Positions 12,039-25,546 of a DNA stretch of 64,000 bases are shown in pieces. The notes beneath the pieces were generated by a model, which was not told the origin of the DNA, ran no database searches, and saw nothing but the letters and a program-made list of their open reading frames with translations. How positions within the stretch are numbered: position 1 is the first letter of the stretch; every line of letters begins with the position of its first letter. Made by a program: the position numbers and the translations under genes. The stretch comes from Hamiltosporidium tvaerminnensis (Eukaryota; Microsporidia; Dubosqiidae): NCBI GenBank assembly GCA_022605425.2, contig CM061250.1, positions 726,001 through 790,000 of the forward strand. Reading direction: 5' to 3'.

Positions 12039-15000
12039 ATCATGAAATCAATATTAACGAATTGGATGTGTATGCTAAAAATACAATATCGGTTCACACA
12101 TCCAGTGAATGCCGGGTTTCGGATATTTTTCGTAAAATTACCAAGTGTTTCGCTAATTTTAAGTTTAGATATATTAAAAGAGATTTAACTTTACTTTAAT
12201 AACTCAAAATGAAGGGAATTCCTAAATAATACATATTAAAGTATCTTTTATTTCTTAAAATTTTACTAATCTTCATTCTCTAGTTTTACGTTTATAAATT
12301 TAACTATAGATTCGTGGTTTTATAAACATTTTCCACTTCGTTTTTGTCTCAAAGAATAGTATAAATTCGAGATACCTGTCTACTTCTTTTATAATATCCA
12401 ATGTTTTTAATAATTCGAAATGTTTATATTTTCATCAAGTTGTAGTCAGAAATCAATGTGCCATTAAAACCCTGATTTTTAATTTAGATTAATAGACAAT
12501 AACACAAGCACTTTTTAAAAGTATACTATGTGTTTTTTTCAGCGTAATCTAGATTTTTATATACTTTTCTTTTATAAATTGTGATTCCTTTAATATCGTT
12601 ACATATGAAGCGACAAAATATTATATCTACGACATGCAATTTAACCAAAACTTTTCTCTCTGTTTTTAAATCTACAGCTATGCATTCTAATAATATAAAA
12701 ATTTATAGATGATTTTTTAAAAATAATTAGAGCTCAATCGATCATCATGTATTTTGTAGATTGGAATCTTATTCATGATGTGTTTGTTTGAGTTAAACTT
12801 CATAAATTATTTTTCATAGATTATATTTTTGCAGAACGATTTCTAAAAAAACTTACACCAGTATTTTGTTTTTGAAGATATTTTCACTCATGTGTATTTC
12901 ATATGAAATTCAGATACTTTAATCTCGTTTTTTTTCTTTAATTCGGGTTTTTGCGCCTATTATAGTCTTATTAATGAATAATATTTATTCAATCCTTAAA
13001 TGTGATGCATTTCGTTTGATCTACAAAAAATATTTTTATATAAAAACCAGCAATCGGTAGATTTTTATAATATATTTTCATTTTAAAGAAAACTAGGATT
13101 ATCATGCAATGATTCTTTCTTTCACTTCAGGATAAATTATGTTCTTATTTATAATTCTTGCCATAATTTATTCTGTCCCCCCCTGTCGAAAAATAGAAAA
13201 GGCTGTAAATAAAGGCTATCGTCTCAGATCCAAACCAATTTTTTCGTTTTTAAAAAGAAATTAAAAATTTTCAATGTTTCGACTAGATTCTAATATTCTA
13301 TATGCTCGATTTTAGAAGAATCTCTTACTAAAAATGTACGTAATTTTTTGTTATTACTTTATTATGTCCCCCTCTAGTTCTTTATTCTATCCCCATCTTG
13401 TTCTTTATTGCATTTCCTTATTAAATCGTTTATATTAAGGGGAAATTCGGTAATAAAAACCGTAAAAAAAATATTTTTTTGAAACCTTTAATTTAAAGTA
13501 TATTTTTAGTAACTCATGTCTTTTTTCATTATTTTTTAAAATTTTCATATTTTTTCATTAAAATACAAAAATGTTTCATATATAAAAGAAAAGTAAAAAA
13601 ACCCAGTGAGAAGACTTGAATATAAAGAATGTAATAAAAGAAAACTACATTAAATTCAAATGTTTTGTAGTTTGAAATGATTTTTCTTAAGTTTATTTTT
13701 TTTTTTTTAAATCTTTTTTTTAATTTTTTTATAACTTCTTTTAATTTTTTTCATTTGCGTGTTTTCTACTCTTTTTAAAATAGTTTCAATTTATTTTTTT
13801 AATTTTCATAATCTTTTTTTAATATATTTACAAATTCCTTTGGTTTAGAATCGTTTTTTTCATTAGAATTCTTTAATTGATCACGAAATATATATTTTCT
13901 CGTCAGACCACTCGTTTCCCGGCAAAAAAGACAAAAATACTATTTTTTTGAGCTCCTATCCAATTTAGCGAATGTGGGAATCAGCTTGATTTATCCTTTG
14001 GTCAGGGTAAAATTCAGCAGGGGGAGTCAATATGAAATACGACAATTCATACAAAATTTTACAGGATATCAATATTTAATAAAAAATTATAGATTTGTAC
14101 AGTAAGTTAGATTGCAAAATGATGATTCTTGATAGTAATACCATGATAAGAATTTATAATCTAACTCAAATATTTACAGTTTTTAGATTAAATAAAGAAA
14201 CCGCCCCACATATATAATCGCGCACGTTTTATCCTTAGTATTTGGCACCTTTTTAATATCATATCAGCCGAAATTTATAAAAAAAATACAGTTCGTGTTT
14301 GTGAAGATATACTATGAATATGAAAGTATTCTTAGAAAGTGAAATTACATAAGGAAATTATGTGATGCAAATCGAATCTCATATATATGCAAGATATTCT
14401 AGTATGTTTGTAAAGCTTTAGACGAAAATACAAACATTTTTTATGTCTTAGAGTATCAATATCTTTTACTGTGGTATAGTTTGGTATTTAGATTAAAACA
14501 TCTCGAAATTATTGATTGATTTGAACCTTAAATTCTCAGAAAAAAGATTTGGGAACTTTAATATCGTAATCCTAACAAAATCTTACAGAAGAATAAAATT
14601 AAAATAAATTTTACATTTGAATTCTCTTTAAGTGAAGTTTAATGTTTAGATATTTAAGATTAATATTATTTTGGATATGAGTTATGTAATATGCTAATCC
14701 ATAACTAAGAAGTCTATTTAATAAAATTTGTTACATTTAACGCATTTTCATCTGATAGTTTTCTGTTTTAATTTGGTGTATTGATTGTAAAATATTAAAA
14801 AAATATCAAATTATTACTTGTTTGTTGGGATCTGATAAGATTTCAAAATTTGTTTAAACATGTAATTTTACACATATTTGTCAGATAAACCATTTTTAAA
14901 AGCGTATATATTCATATCTGGTGTTTGATTTTATCTTTAAAAATAAAAATTTGCTATAATATTTCGAAAACCAAAGGCTTCTCAATTAGTCATTTTTGAT

Positions 15001-17828
15001 CACATTAATATTTATATTTATAAGAAATAATAGTTTATAATTCTCTTAAGACCAGTAAATCCTAATATTGTTTCTAAATTTTACCATCTAAATTACAATA
15101 AAACTATATAGATTATTGTCTGAAAAAAAACTAATGAATAGATTCTTACGGCTTTAAAATTATAGTATATTTTATATAGAATGAAGAATAAGATGTTTAT
15201 ATGTGATTTAATCCTCAGAACTCGTTCTTAGGTAATAAAACAAAGCAATATAAAGAAAACTTTGGAAATTTGCTAAATTTTCAATTGTATAATTTAATAT
15301 TCGCTAAATGTTTAATCGTTTAATTTAATTCATTTAAATTATTGAATTAAACAATTTTCTGTTTATAAATAATAAAGAAAATTAAAGAATTATTTTTTAT
15401 TCAGAAAATATATATTTGTTATTTCTATACTTTTTTTACGTTCAAATTATAATTTAAATCTTCAAATAAATTCTAAATGGTTTTCGACAATTTTATAAAC
15501 CTACAATATAATTAAAATTTTGTTTCATTTAAATTTTACTATTGAATTTGAGGTTTGTAGACAATTGTAGATTTTCTTCCCAGTTAAAACATATATTTTA
15601 CACAAAAAAATATAATGAAACTTATAAGTACCTAACTCTTAAAATATTTCGATATATTTTTCGGACTTTTAACTGTTACCGTGCCATATAAAGACATAAG
15701 AATTTTGTGATAATATTTAAAACGCTAAAAAATTATCGCATTTTGTATTTCGATGTTGCTAACTATAAATTTTTATAAAATATTTCTTAATTTATATACT
15801 TATGATCTGAAATCGATTTTTGTCTAAATACTTCGACAATAATATATCAATTCATAAATTTTTAAATGAAATAAAAACTATTTACAAATATAAATCATGA
15901 ACAAATACAATCATACAATAACATAATAAATATTTTCTTATTCCTACTACCTCTCGCCTGTAAAACAATACATAACTTATGAAGATAAACTTTATTTGAT
16001 ATCTCATGGCAAATAAAATTCTTTTAAAGCGACTTTGAGTGCTATTTATCTATTTTTTTTAGTAAAATAAAATTTCTTATTATTTTTAATGGATTTCTGT
16101 ATATCGTATTTCCGCAGTAGAGGTTAAGAAAATTTTACGAGTATATAAGCAATAATTCTAAATACCGTTTTTATACATTCATTTTAACCTATTTTTTTAA
16201 AGAAAATTCTAGAGCCACAAAACACGTGTAAAAAAAATTCATACTTAAAAACTAGTTTTTTATGATATTTGATCTAAGAATATGTTGTTTTGGATTATTC
16301 GGTTTATATTTATACTAGTTTACAAGAAATCTCAAAAAGATGCTAAAGAAAATTAAATTTCTAAATTCAATCTAAGTAACTAATTTCATAGTTGACTTTA
16401 AATACATAACCATGCGTTTAATTTTCTTAAAAATATTAAGAGAACTGGAAAAAATTGCCCGCTGATTTTGAAAAAAAGAAATATATAATAAGTAAGAACT
16501 GATAATGGATGTATTGAAAACTGTTCGTTGGTGATATTTTTTAGTTTTGTACATTTGACAAACATTTAGAGTATATTTAAAAATTCTTTAAATATATTCG
16601 TAAGATGGCAACTGATTTTGTTTTTTTTTATTGAAAAGGCTTTATTTATTTATAAAACTATCAATGAACTTTTACCCCGATTGATTTGATTGAAATAGAT
16701 ATGATGTTTTATTAGATCTGGTTAAATTAAAAAAATACAAAAATTTTGATAGCGGATGCTTTGATATTTGTAACATTATATATTGCTTCCCAAGCTTTCT
16801 TCTATATATCACCAAAATAAAGATGCATCGATATGTTCTAGTATTTAAAAAAAGTTGTAAGATTTTATTTTTTTTGATCTCTTATTATAAAACATCGTTT
16901 TTTTGAGGTAATAATGAAGTTGCGTGAGTAGCCATAAGATTAGGAGATTGTAGGTTGATAAATTAATGCGAAGATTGTAAACAGATTTATTCAATAGAGA
17001 GTCAATATGAACATAGTGATATTTAAGAAGGAAGGTCTTATCAAATTAAAATATTTATATTCTAACTATTTTGAGAGCCGCGACACCGTAAAAAAATATA
17101 GTATAAATATAATAAAAAATTCCTATAAAAGTTTTGTCAGAGATTTATACCTAGGAAATACATTATAGAGGTCACGACTGCTTTGATTTATTTGCTCTAC
17201 ATGTATTTTATAGTCTAAGTAAGAGGTGACGTGACAATATGTCCCAGTACACATAAAATAGTTATAATCAGAAGTCGAAATGATAACTTTAGTTTCGTTT
17301 ATAAACTTGAAAAAAAAAATTGAATATTTGAGTCTTTTTAAACCGGATAAAAAGCCTGAATTCAAAAAGAAACTCATTCAATTTTTCACAATAAAAAAAA
17401 CGGTGTTGCAGATACAAAATATGGAGGTATAGTAAGAAAAAATATATGTAATTAAAATAGGAGGTTATTATGTTAAGAATAACATGATGCCTTTAGACAA
17501 AATATAAACAACTGAACATATTGAGTCTTTATTTCCAAAAATTAAATTATGACAAATTAAATATTAATTTGAATCGAAAACATATTTAAATAATAATAAA
17601 ACTTGAATTTAAACATAAATTAACGTAAATCTAGAATATATAATCATAAAGAAATTATTTTGAGAGATAAATAGAATATTTTCGACATATTTTGGTAAAA
17701 TCATATTAAAGCCTAAATATATCTCAAAAATTATCTAAGGATACGGATTGTATTTTATTTTAGCTTTTTAAAATTTTTATTTGCGTTAAATTATTTATAA
17801 TTGTAAATATTTTCTTAAATATTTTTAT
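12039..17828. other. Gene-free AT-rich DNA, about 5.8 kb
   Basis: Short open frames only. It contains a T-rich tract around 13680-13830 and three C-run boxes (about 13176, 13365 and 13390), two of them followed by a ttctttatt-type string. No gene, element or RNA was recognised. Confidence 0.5.
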
Positions 17829-20154
17829 TTAACTTAATATAGATGGATAGAGCTCCCAACCAAATTCTGTTTGTATTAAAATTCGAATATCATCTGGAAT
17901 TTTACAATTACATGTATCAATTGATTGTAATTTTTTCAAATATTGTTTCTTCAAATAATATAAACTAGAGCGATCTATGCTACAAAGAGAGATACTCAAA
18001 TGTAATAGAAAATTTAAATTTCTCAATGCGATTAAATCTTTTTTGTTTAAATTTAAATCATAAATATATAGTTCTTTGATTTTATATACTTTATTTGGCA
18101 GAAATATATCATGAAAATGGCAGTTTTGAAATTCACAACGCGAAATATCCAAGACTTCACAATTGTACATATTAGATATGCAATTGATATCGTTAGGAGA
18201 AAGAGAATTATCTGAATATGTAAAATATTTTATATTTTTAAGATAATCAACATTTAATTCTAGTAAATGGAGTGAATTCGCAGAAAAATTACAAAAACTA
18301 AATTCAAGTATTTTCAATTTTGAATTTTTTCCTTCAATTTTGATGGGTATTTTAGATAGATCTCTACATTTAAAGCATATAGTGTGCAGGTTTGGATTTT
18401 TTATAACGAAAGAATTTGCAAAACCTGCCCACACAGAGCTTTCAATGTTTAAAATCTTAAGATTTTTATATAGTTGGATGGTTAAAAATATATCATAAGC
18501 ATTATCGCAATTTTCAATTGTTAAATTTTCAAGTTTATTTGCAAATTTTATACTGGAAAAATTAATATAGTTTATGAAGGAAAATGTGCAGTTTTTAAAG
18601 CTTAGCGATTTTAGATTTTTAAAATTATAAATTATAAGGAATTCGTAGTAACCTAAATATAAATTATCTAGGTGTAGCTTTTTAAGAATAGAATTATATT
18701 TTGGTATACATATTGGAAGAAATGAGAAGGATAGAGTAGAATTTTGCGATTTTAACGTAATATCTTCTAATTTTTTAAAATTTGCTATTGTACTAGAGAA
18801 ACCTTTAAAACTTGCGTAAATAAAACAAATTGAGATTTTTCTTAAAATCAAATAATATTTCGAAGGAAATATTAGATTATCAAAAAGTTCTAAAATCGCT
18901 CGTTTTTTTTACTGATAAATTTAAATTTTGAAGACCTGGAAATAATTTCACAAAAATTTGTACGTAAATTCATAGAAGATACGCTAATATCCAGAACTTT
19001 TAGATTAATTAATTTACCGCTCAAGTATTTTGGAAAAAAAGATTCTTATGCTTTATAGATATATCAAGTAACACTAAATGTTCTAAAGCCGTAAACCAAT
19101 CGAGAAGTCGTAGATTATTTTTTGTCAAAAATGAATTTTGTATTTCTAATTTTTTAATTTCTTTAAAGACTTTTATACGCCTCAAATTAAGTAAAATTAA
19201 CCCAATTTTGTCTGTATAACCAATTACTATCGAGTAAATCGGGTTTGAAAATAATTTATTAAAACAAGATATTTTTTTTGTATCGACTAAATGCAAATCA
19301 TTTAAATATATACTTGTTATGTTTTTGAAATGAAATAAAAAATACAATTTTGTCCATTCGTTACCCCTTAATATGTAATCGTGCATTTTCTTTAATATTT
19401 TACCTGTAATCTTAAGTTTCTGATCTTCCTCGATTGCTTTTTTGTCGAATATACCTTTAAGGTTTTTTATATTTTTTACACAAAAAAAATTAACTTCAAA
19501 ATATGCATCTAGCATTCTAGAAATTATCCATTCAAAATAAGTAGAATCGAATCTTTCTTTATACAATATAACTTGATTGATACCATGGTACAGTATATTT
19601 CCAGGTATATGAATCATGTAACTTTTAAGAACTTTATAAAAGTTTTTGTCTTTATAGATATCAATAATATATGAAAAATATATCAGATCTAAGAATTTAT
19701 AGATTTTGAGGTTTGCAATCATATAGTCGAAATCAGAAAAAGTCTTCAAGCAATATTTAAAATCTATCGAATATAAATTTTGATGCAAATAAATTCTTTT
19801 TGGAACTTTTGAAATTAAAAATAACCTATTTGGAGATGGTTTCAAACAAATATTATTTGGAAAGGAAATCATAATTGTGGTAAGTTTGAAATGCTTTTTG
19901 TTTCCATTTCTATTTGGACATATAAATTGGTGTCGCGAAAAAAAATGTAAGCCTTTACATATTTTCAAAGTGTTGTTTTCTTCAGAACAAAAACCGTATT
20001 GGTTAAACAGTATGCTGCTGTTTCGACCTGTATTTTCGCATAAGATATGATCTGAATCCTTAGCATACATGATATTAAATTCAATAACTTTCGTTTTAAT
20101 TTTAGTTTCTATTTGTGCAAAAAACTCGTATAATATGTAAAATACCCAGTTCAT
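17829..20154 (-). pseudogene. LRR protein gene broken by two frameshifts, about 775 codons in total
   Basis: Three collinear frames on the minus strand make one gene. The N-terminal 377 codons run from the ATG at 20154 to a TGA at 19021-19023. A middle piece of about 45 codons carries LINLKVLDISVSSMNL. The C-terminal 340 codons run to 17829. LRR-type spacing (LKxLxLxN-like strings such as LKNLKILNIESS, LENLTIENC, CEVLDISRC, IKELYIYDLNL) covers the second half. The first break lies at a run of seven T (about 19035) and the second in a run of eight A (about 18905), both on the coding strand. Each needs only one or two bases to restore the frame. The breaks may therefore be homopolymer sequencing errors, or the gene may be a young pseudogene. 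The C-terminal piece has no ATG of its own. No signal peptide is obvious. The window-start remnant is a paralogue. Confidence 0.75.
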
Positions 20155-22439
20155 GGATTAAAAAAAACCGTTAAAAAAATATATATTTATCTTATCTGAA
20201 ATTCTTTTATCTTAAAATAATTTACAATAAAATTCGATTAAGACAAACAAAATTACAAAAATGTTTCTGGCGATGCAAAAAAAGCTAAAAATCACAAATT
20301 CGTATAAATGAGAGAATAATTCCATATTGAACACGATAGCAGCAAATATTTAAAAATTTAATACTAAATATTCATTCCCAACTAAACAGACTATGCTGTA
20401 GGAAATTACCGACATTTTGTTTTGCCTGCGTCTATCATGAAGAGATCAAGCAGTAGTACAAGACCACTATCTAGATAAAAGTCAATTAAACGATTGGTTA
20501 AATATTGGATTGATTCTAGCACTATACCTGCCTATAGTTTTACAGTCTAAACTCAATCTTTCACACGATAAAGCGCAAGAATCGATTTGATTTATGTTCA
20601 TAGCAATGCAAAAAATATTTGAAAAAAGAATAGAAAATATTTTCCTGTGATTTTGATGTTTACAAACAGGAATTTAGTTTAATTGATAGTGTCTAGCTTC
20701 AAAAACAATAATTTTAAACGTGATAAAAAAGAAAACTCGGTGAGAATATTCCAAAAGCGACTTACGAACGTAAACTTGATTCTTTGAGTTAGTTCTGTGA
20801 TCGAATATATACAATATATCCAAGATCGCTAAGCATTTAAGTAAACCAATTTAAATATCCTAAAGTGAATTTCAAAAGATAATGCTGAACTCGAAATATA
20901 TTTTTTCTGTATATTTTACTTTAATCTCAAATAATTTTCACCTTACACGTATCAAATTGTTGTTATAAGTTGAAATGACTAAGCCTGGATTTATTATTTC
21001 GACAGTCCATGTATGCTATCATGACGAAAGAGGTAAAGATACTTTATAAATATGCTTAAAGAAATAAAATTATAATTTGTGATATTTGCATTAAAGACTC
21101 ATTAAGAAAGGAGTTAGACAAGAGGAGCCAAATATTTTATTAAGCTCTTTTTAAAAAGTATTCTGTATTTCGACTTATCCCTAAATTTAAAAATCAAGTT
21201 ACTAATCTATTTTTAAATACTAGGCTTATTGCTTTTTATTTTTAAAAAGTAGCTATTCGCCATAAATCAGAAGAAAGTCACATAACTGTATATAATTCTT
21301 AATATTTCCTAAATTGGTTTATCATAGGTGGCCATAAAGTGTAAAATCGAATTAAGGTAATTTTTAATTTCATTGTGAGCTTTTGATTTACATATAGGAA
21401 CAAGCCTAATTACATAATCCCGTATTTTTAATATATGATACCTCTTGTTGTATAAATTTCAGAATGCTAATTTGCCTAATTTTTTATAGATTTAATTCTG
21501 GCCTCTTAATTAAAAATAACTTTTTTTATAGCATTTGATTTTTAATTATAAAGCTGGCATTACTTGAAATAATATTATATTAAGAGTGACTGTGCTTTAG
21601 AACTAGCTTTTTAAACTGATGATTTCGAAGGAGTCCTTGGTTTTTGATTTCGAAAATAAATGAGATTAAGAGTCACAAGCCAATAGATTTCCACACATAT
21701 ATAACAATTGAAGTTTTTAAAAAATTGAGAAAAAATCGGTTTAGATTGAAGCCAGAAAGCAAATTTTATTTTTATTTTTTTGAGTCTATTTACAGTATAT
21801 AAGAAGATCAGAAGCAGGCTTTTGTATCATTCACAGTGTTTGGCAATATAACAATGATCTTCTAACTATTTACCCGTTTCAAAGCGATCTGGAAAAGAAA
21901 ATATTCTGAAATTAGAGTTAATGCCTTAACAAATGATTTTACTCGGTAAGGTCAAGAAAATATTAAGCAAGACATAATTATATAGAGGTGCTGCGATTTT
22001 ATGGATTAAAAAAAATCATACACAAAATAATTAAAAAGTAGAGTTAAAGCAATGTGGTTTTCTATATCCTCTTTTGTTTACTGCTGTAAGAATACTTACT
22101 CTTATGTTTGATGAAAAATAATGACGGGCTCGTGGTACAATAGGAAAGAGTTCTGTTGGTTCCTAAATTGTTCCCTGCCTGTTAATCTTAGAATATTTCT
22201 ACATATGTTTAAACGTTTTCTTTTATTCACGCAAGTGCCAAAGTTTTTTTTAGAGTTTTATGACCAAGGAATAATAGACAGATCAAAAATAAGCCATGCA
22301 GCTTTTAGAAGTTGCCGAAATTAAAAAGGTATTTAGTTTCTTTAAATCATTGCAATAAAGAAAACTAAATAAAAAATGCTCAAATTTTATTTAAGAGACA
22401 CAGAAGAACCAGTATATTTATTTTCACGCTAAATATTTT
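20155..22439. other. Gene-free AT-rich DNA
   Basis: No convincing frame. Possible decayed coding DNA around 20390-20600 could not be assigned to a family. Confidence 0.5.
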
Positions 22440-22672
22440 CTAAATTCATTCATCCTTGATACTACAGCTCGGTAAAGCCTTGGACTCCCCCAGGGGAACC
22501 GCCCACCGCTCTTTTTTCAGTGAGTCTGTTTACCTTTCGGGTTTCTTAACAAGGTGGTTTTAAAGGTGGGTTGCTAGCCCTACGCCCAACTTAAAATAGG
22601 GGATCAGTCTCTTTTAGTCGCCTCTCACGACAAGCAGAGAATACTCCAAGCCAATTTTGCTCTCGGTATGGT
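22440..22672 (+). repeat. RTE-like/SINE-like repeat, copy 2
   Basis: Diverged second copy of the repeat at 8673-8935, with the same block order and orientation. It ends ctctcggtatggtgg against ctcccggcatggtgg in copy 1. The box reads agtcgcctctcacgacaagc here. After the shared part the two loci have nothing in common, so the right boundary at about 22672 is well defined. Confidence 0.6.
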
Positions 22673-25323
22673 GGAAAAAATAATTAACATAATAGCAAAG
22701 TATATTTATTTTTGCATTCAGCAAGTGAAACATTTTATAAACCCCTATAAAAAAATAATTCGAATTAACTTACAGAACCTCTTTATACGAAGCGAAGCGG
22801 TGCGTGCAGAGTTTCTAAAAAAACAATTGTCTGCTAAGGGCAAAATAAAAAAGGCTTAATTGCGCCTTGAGAATAATACAGGAAATTTTTTTTATATGGT
22901 TGAGTCGCGTAATGTACACATAAGCCAAATCTCGCATATTTTTTATAGGAGTAGATGGAAAATTTAAAGCGGACTGCATTTTTAAAATAAAAAACAGCAG
23001 TTAAATACACCATTTCTATATCAAAAGCTTATACTAGTAAAATACAGCCATAAAACCAACCACTTAGGAACTTTTAGAGAACACTCAACACACAAATTTA
23101 TATAAAAAAACAGTAACTAAGAAGGTATTTAAGGTTGTAACATACGGGTATAAAAAACAGACTAGTATGAGAAATTTCTAAAAATGGATGAATCAGGACT
23201 CATTAAGTCACATTTAAAAGCGTCTTATAGTATTTTTTGATATAAATGTGTTCATATTAGAGAAACTTTTCTTAAAAATTTCGCCAAGTTTAAAAGCCCG
23301 GTTGCATCTAAAAAAGGGTAAAAATACACGTGTAAAACCATAATTATGTGATAAAATAAAAATATTGAGTATTGTACCAAGTATTTGCGAACAATTAAAT
23401 ATTAAAAACCGGAAAAGGTAAAAAAATGTAGTGGTTTGCCAGAAAGAAGATTATTATAATAAGTGTTGCCCTTGAAACCTAAACATAATGAGTTGTTGAT
23501 TTATACTGATTATACTGATTATTTTATTTACTTTGACCTGTAAAAGTTCAAGTAAATATTATATTAATCATATTTAAAATATTTGAAATTATTGCTTTAA
23601 ATTATTTCTAAGAGACTAAAGAGATTTCTAAAAATAGCAAGTTTTAAAATCAAAGCAGAAACTGGGCATTTGTAGAAGGAAATATATTTTCACTAATAAA
23701 ACCATAAAAAAATTGAAGAGATTCGTTCTAATTTGCTTTGATATTTGTAATATTTTAGAAGAGTAAGTAAACAGAAAAAGGTTTAATAAATTCAGACTTG
23801 AATATGATTAAAACGGTAAAAGAATCGGAAAAGAAGAATTTTTAGTTAAAAAAACTTAACTATTTTTTAGTAGACATATATAAAGCCATACAATGTAAAA
23901 ATTCATGATATAAAGATTTGTTAATGAATAGACTATTACAAGAGATTGCTTTTTTTATTTAAGAACCGCAACTTATACAACGCAACGAGTTCCTACTTTA
24001 AATCTTAAAAATATGTAAAATAACAAAATGAATTTTATAAATCTGTATAGAAATTAATAATAATCCGGAATATTTACATATTTCAAGAAATAAAGAAAAA
24101 TATTTTATATAAAGTCTTAGAAACTGGATTATTTAAAATGTAACATATTATGGTTTTTACATACCAAATCTCATTATTTTATTGCGTTTCTTAACTCAAA
24201 ATGTTTTTGAATAGATTATCGTGTATACAAAACTTTCATTGGCTTGACAATGTTCTAGTATCGTGAAAACGGAACCAATCTAATAAATAACGTCCAAAAA
24301 TAAATTATTCTTAATACTAAATGATAATCGCAGATATTAATTTTTAAACTGATAAATTGAGACCTCGGATCGTTGATAAAATTTAGTTTTCCAACGAGAT
24401 TTACTTAAGAGTCAAATACTTATATTTTTCACAAGGAACCAAAAAACGAACAAAGAAAATAAACTTGAAAGTTAAACTTTTAAATACCTAACCTAGAATT
24501 AATAAACAATAAATTATTAAATGTTATAAATCTAGTTTGATAAAAGGCTTTTAGACAAGATTTTACACAAATATGTTTGAAAACCCTAATTCTATTGTCT
24601 AAAAAGTTTAGAAATTTAAAGAGTAAATCTATAAACAGAATCTTTGCTGAACAAAAGAAAAGGAGTATAAACCGATTTTGATTTTTTATACAGATTTTAT
24701 AGCGCTTAATTACTTTCTTGTTTTATACAACAAAATATTTCCGAAAGACCAATTTTTTTCAAACTTTAAGGTAAGAATTTGAATATCTTTAATTAAATTC
24801 AATAAAGTATCTAAAAAAAAGTTTTTTCATGTTTAATCAGCCATAATAAATTCTCAATTTAGTTATAGCTGTATATTTTATGTAAAATGTAAAAAAATAT
24901 ACCAAACACTGAAGGCGTAAAAGAACTCTAGAATGATATAGCATAATAAACATGATAAAAAAACATTAAATATTCACTTTATTTAAGGTCTCCAAGTTTT
25001 AAGTGCCCGTTCATGTTTAATTTTGAGATAAATTATAGTTCTTTGATTGTTCCATCAAAAATTAAGGCATTTTAGTCGAATAATTAATTGAGGTGATAAG
25101 ATCTGGACATCTTTTGTCGGTATTAAAGCTAATATATGCATATAATAGCTATACGATAGTTCCAAATTTTAGCCTCAGATATAAACCCGTTGAAATTAAA
25201 TATATAGTTCTAACGTGTTTTTTATATGACCATACAATGTAAATACAAAACAATCAGAAAAGGGAAAAGTCATAGAAATAGAATTTGAAGGTGTTAAAAA
25301 CAAATTGAAGTTTATAAATTATA
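22673..25323. other. Gene-free AT-rich DNA
   Basis: A 63-codon plus frame (22668-22859) starts inside the preceding repeat and has no recognisable features. Nothing else was supported up to the mariner element. Confidence 0.5.
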
Positions 25324-25354
25324 CTCCCTCTGTCCGGAAATATGGTATACATTT
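25324..25354 (+). repeat. Mariner left terminal inverted repeat, 31 bp
   Basis: Perfect reverse complement of 27013-27043. Identity stops at the next base (c against g). Confidence 0.95.
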
Positions 25355-25546
25355 CAAAAAAAACCGTAGATTATCGTGAATATAAAAAATAAATAGGCAA
25401 CCGTCATGACTTTGTCATAGTAAATATTCATGACAATATAACCTAAAATTTTTGACTTTAGTAATATCATTCTTAGTCAAAAAGTTACCGCTCAAACATC
25501 AGTGTTTCTTAAGGTAAAAAAAAATTAGTACCGCTGCAAGACGAAT

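Noticed and set aside
13160-13420. C-run boxes (gtcccccc, gtccccctct, atccccatct)
   Set aside because: Three loose occurrences with no fixed spacing and no nearby gene are not enough to call a repeat or signal.
22668-22859. 63-codon frame with a basic C terminus
   Set aside because: It begins inside the end of the RTE-like repeat, and there is no motif, homologue or start signal.
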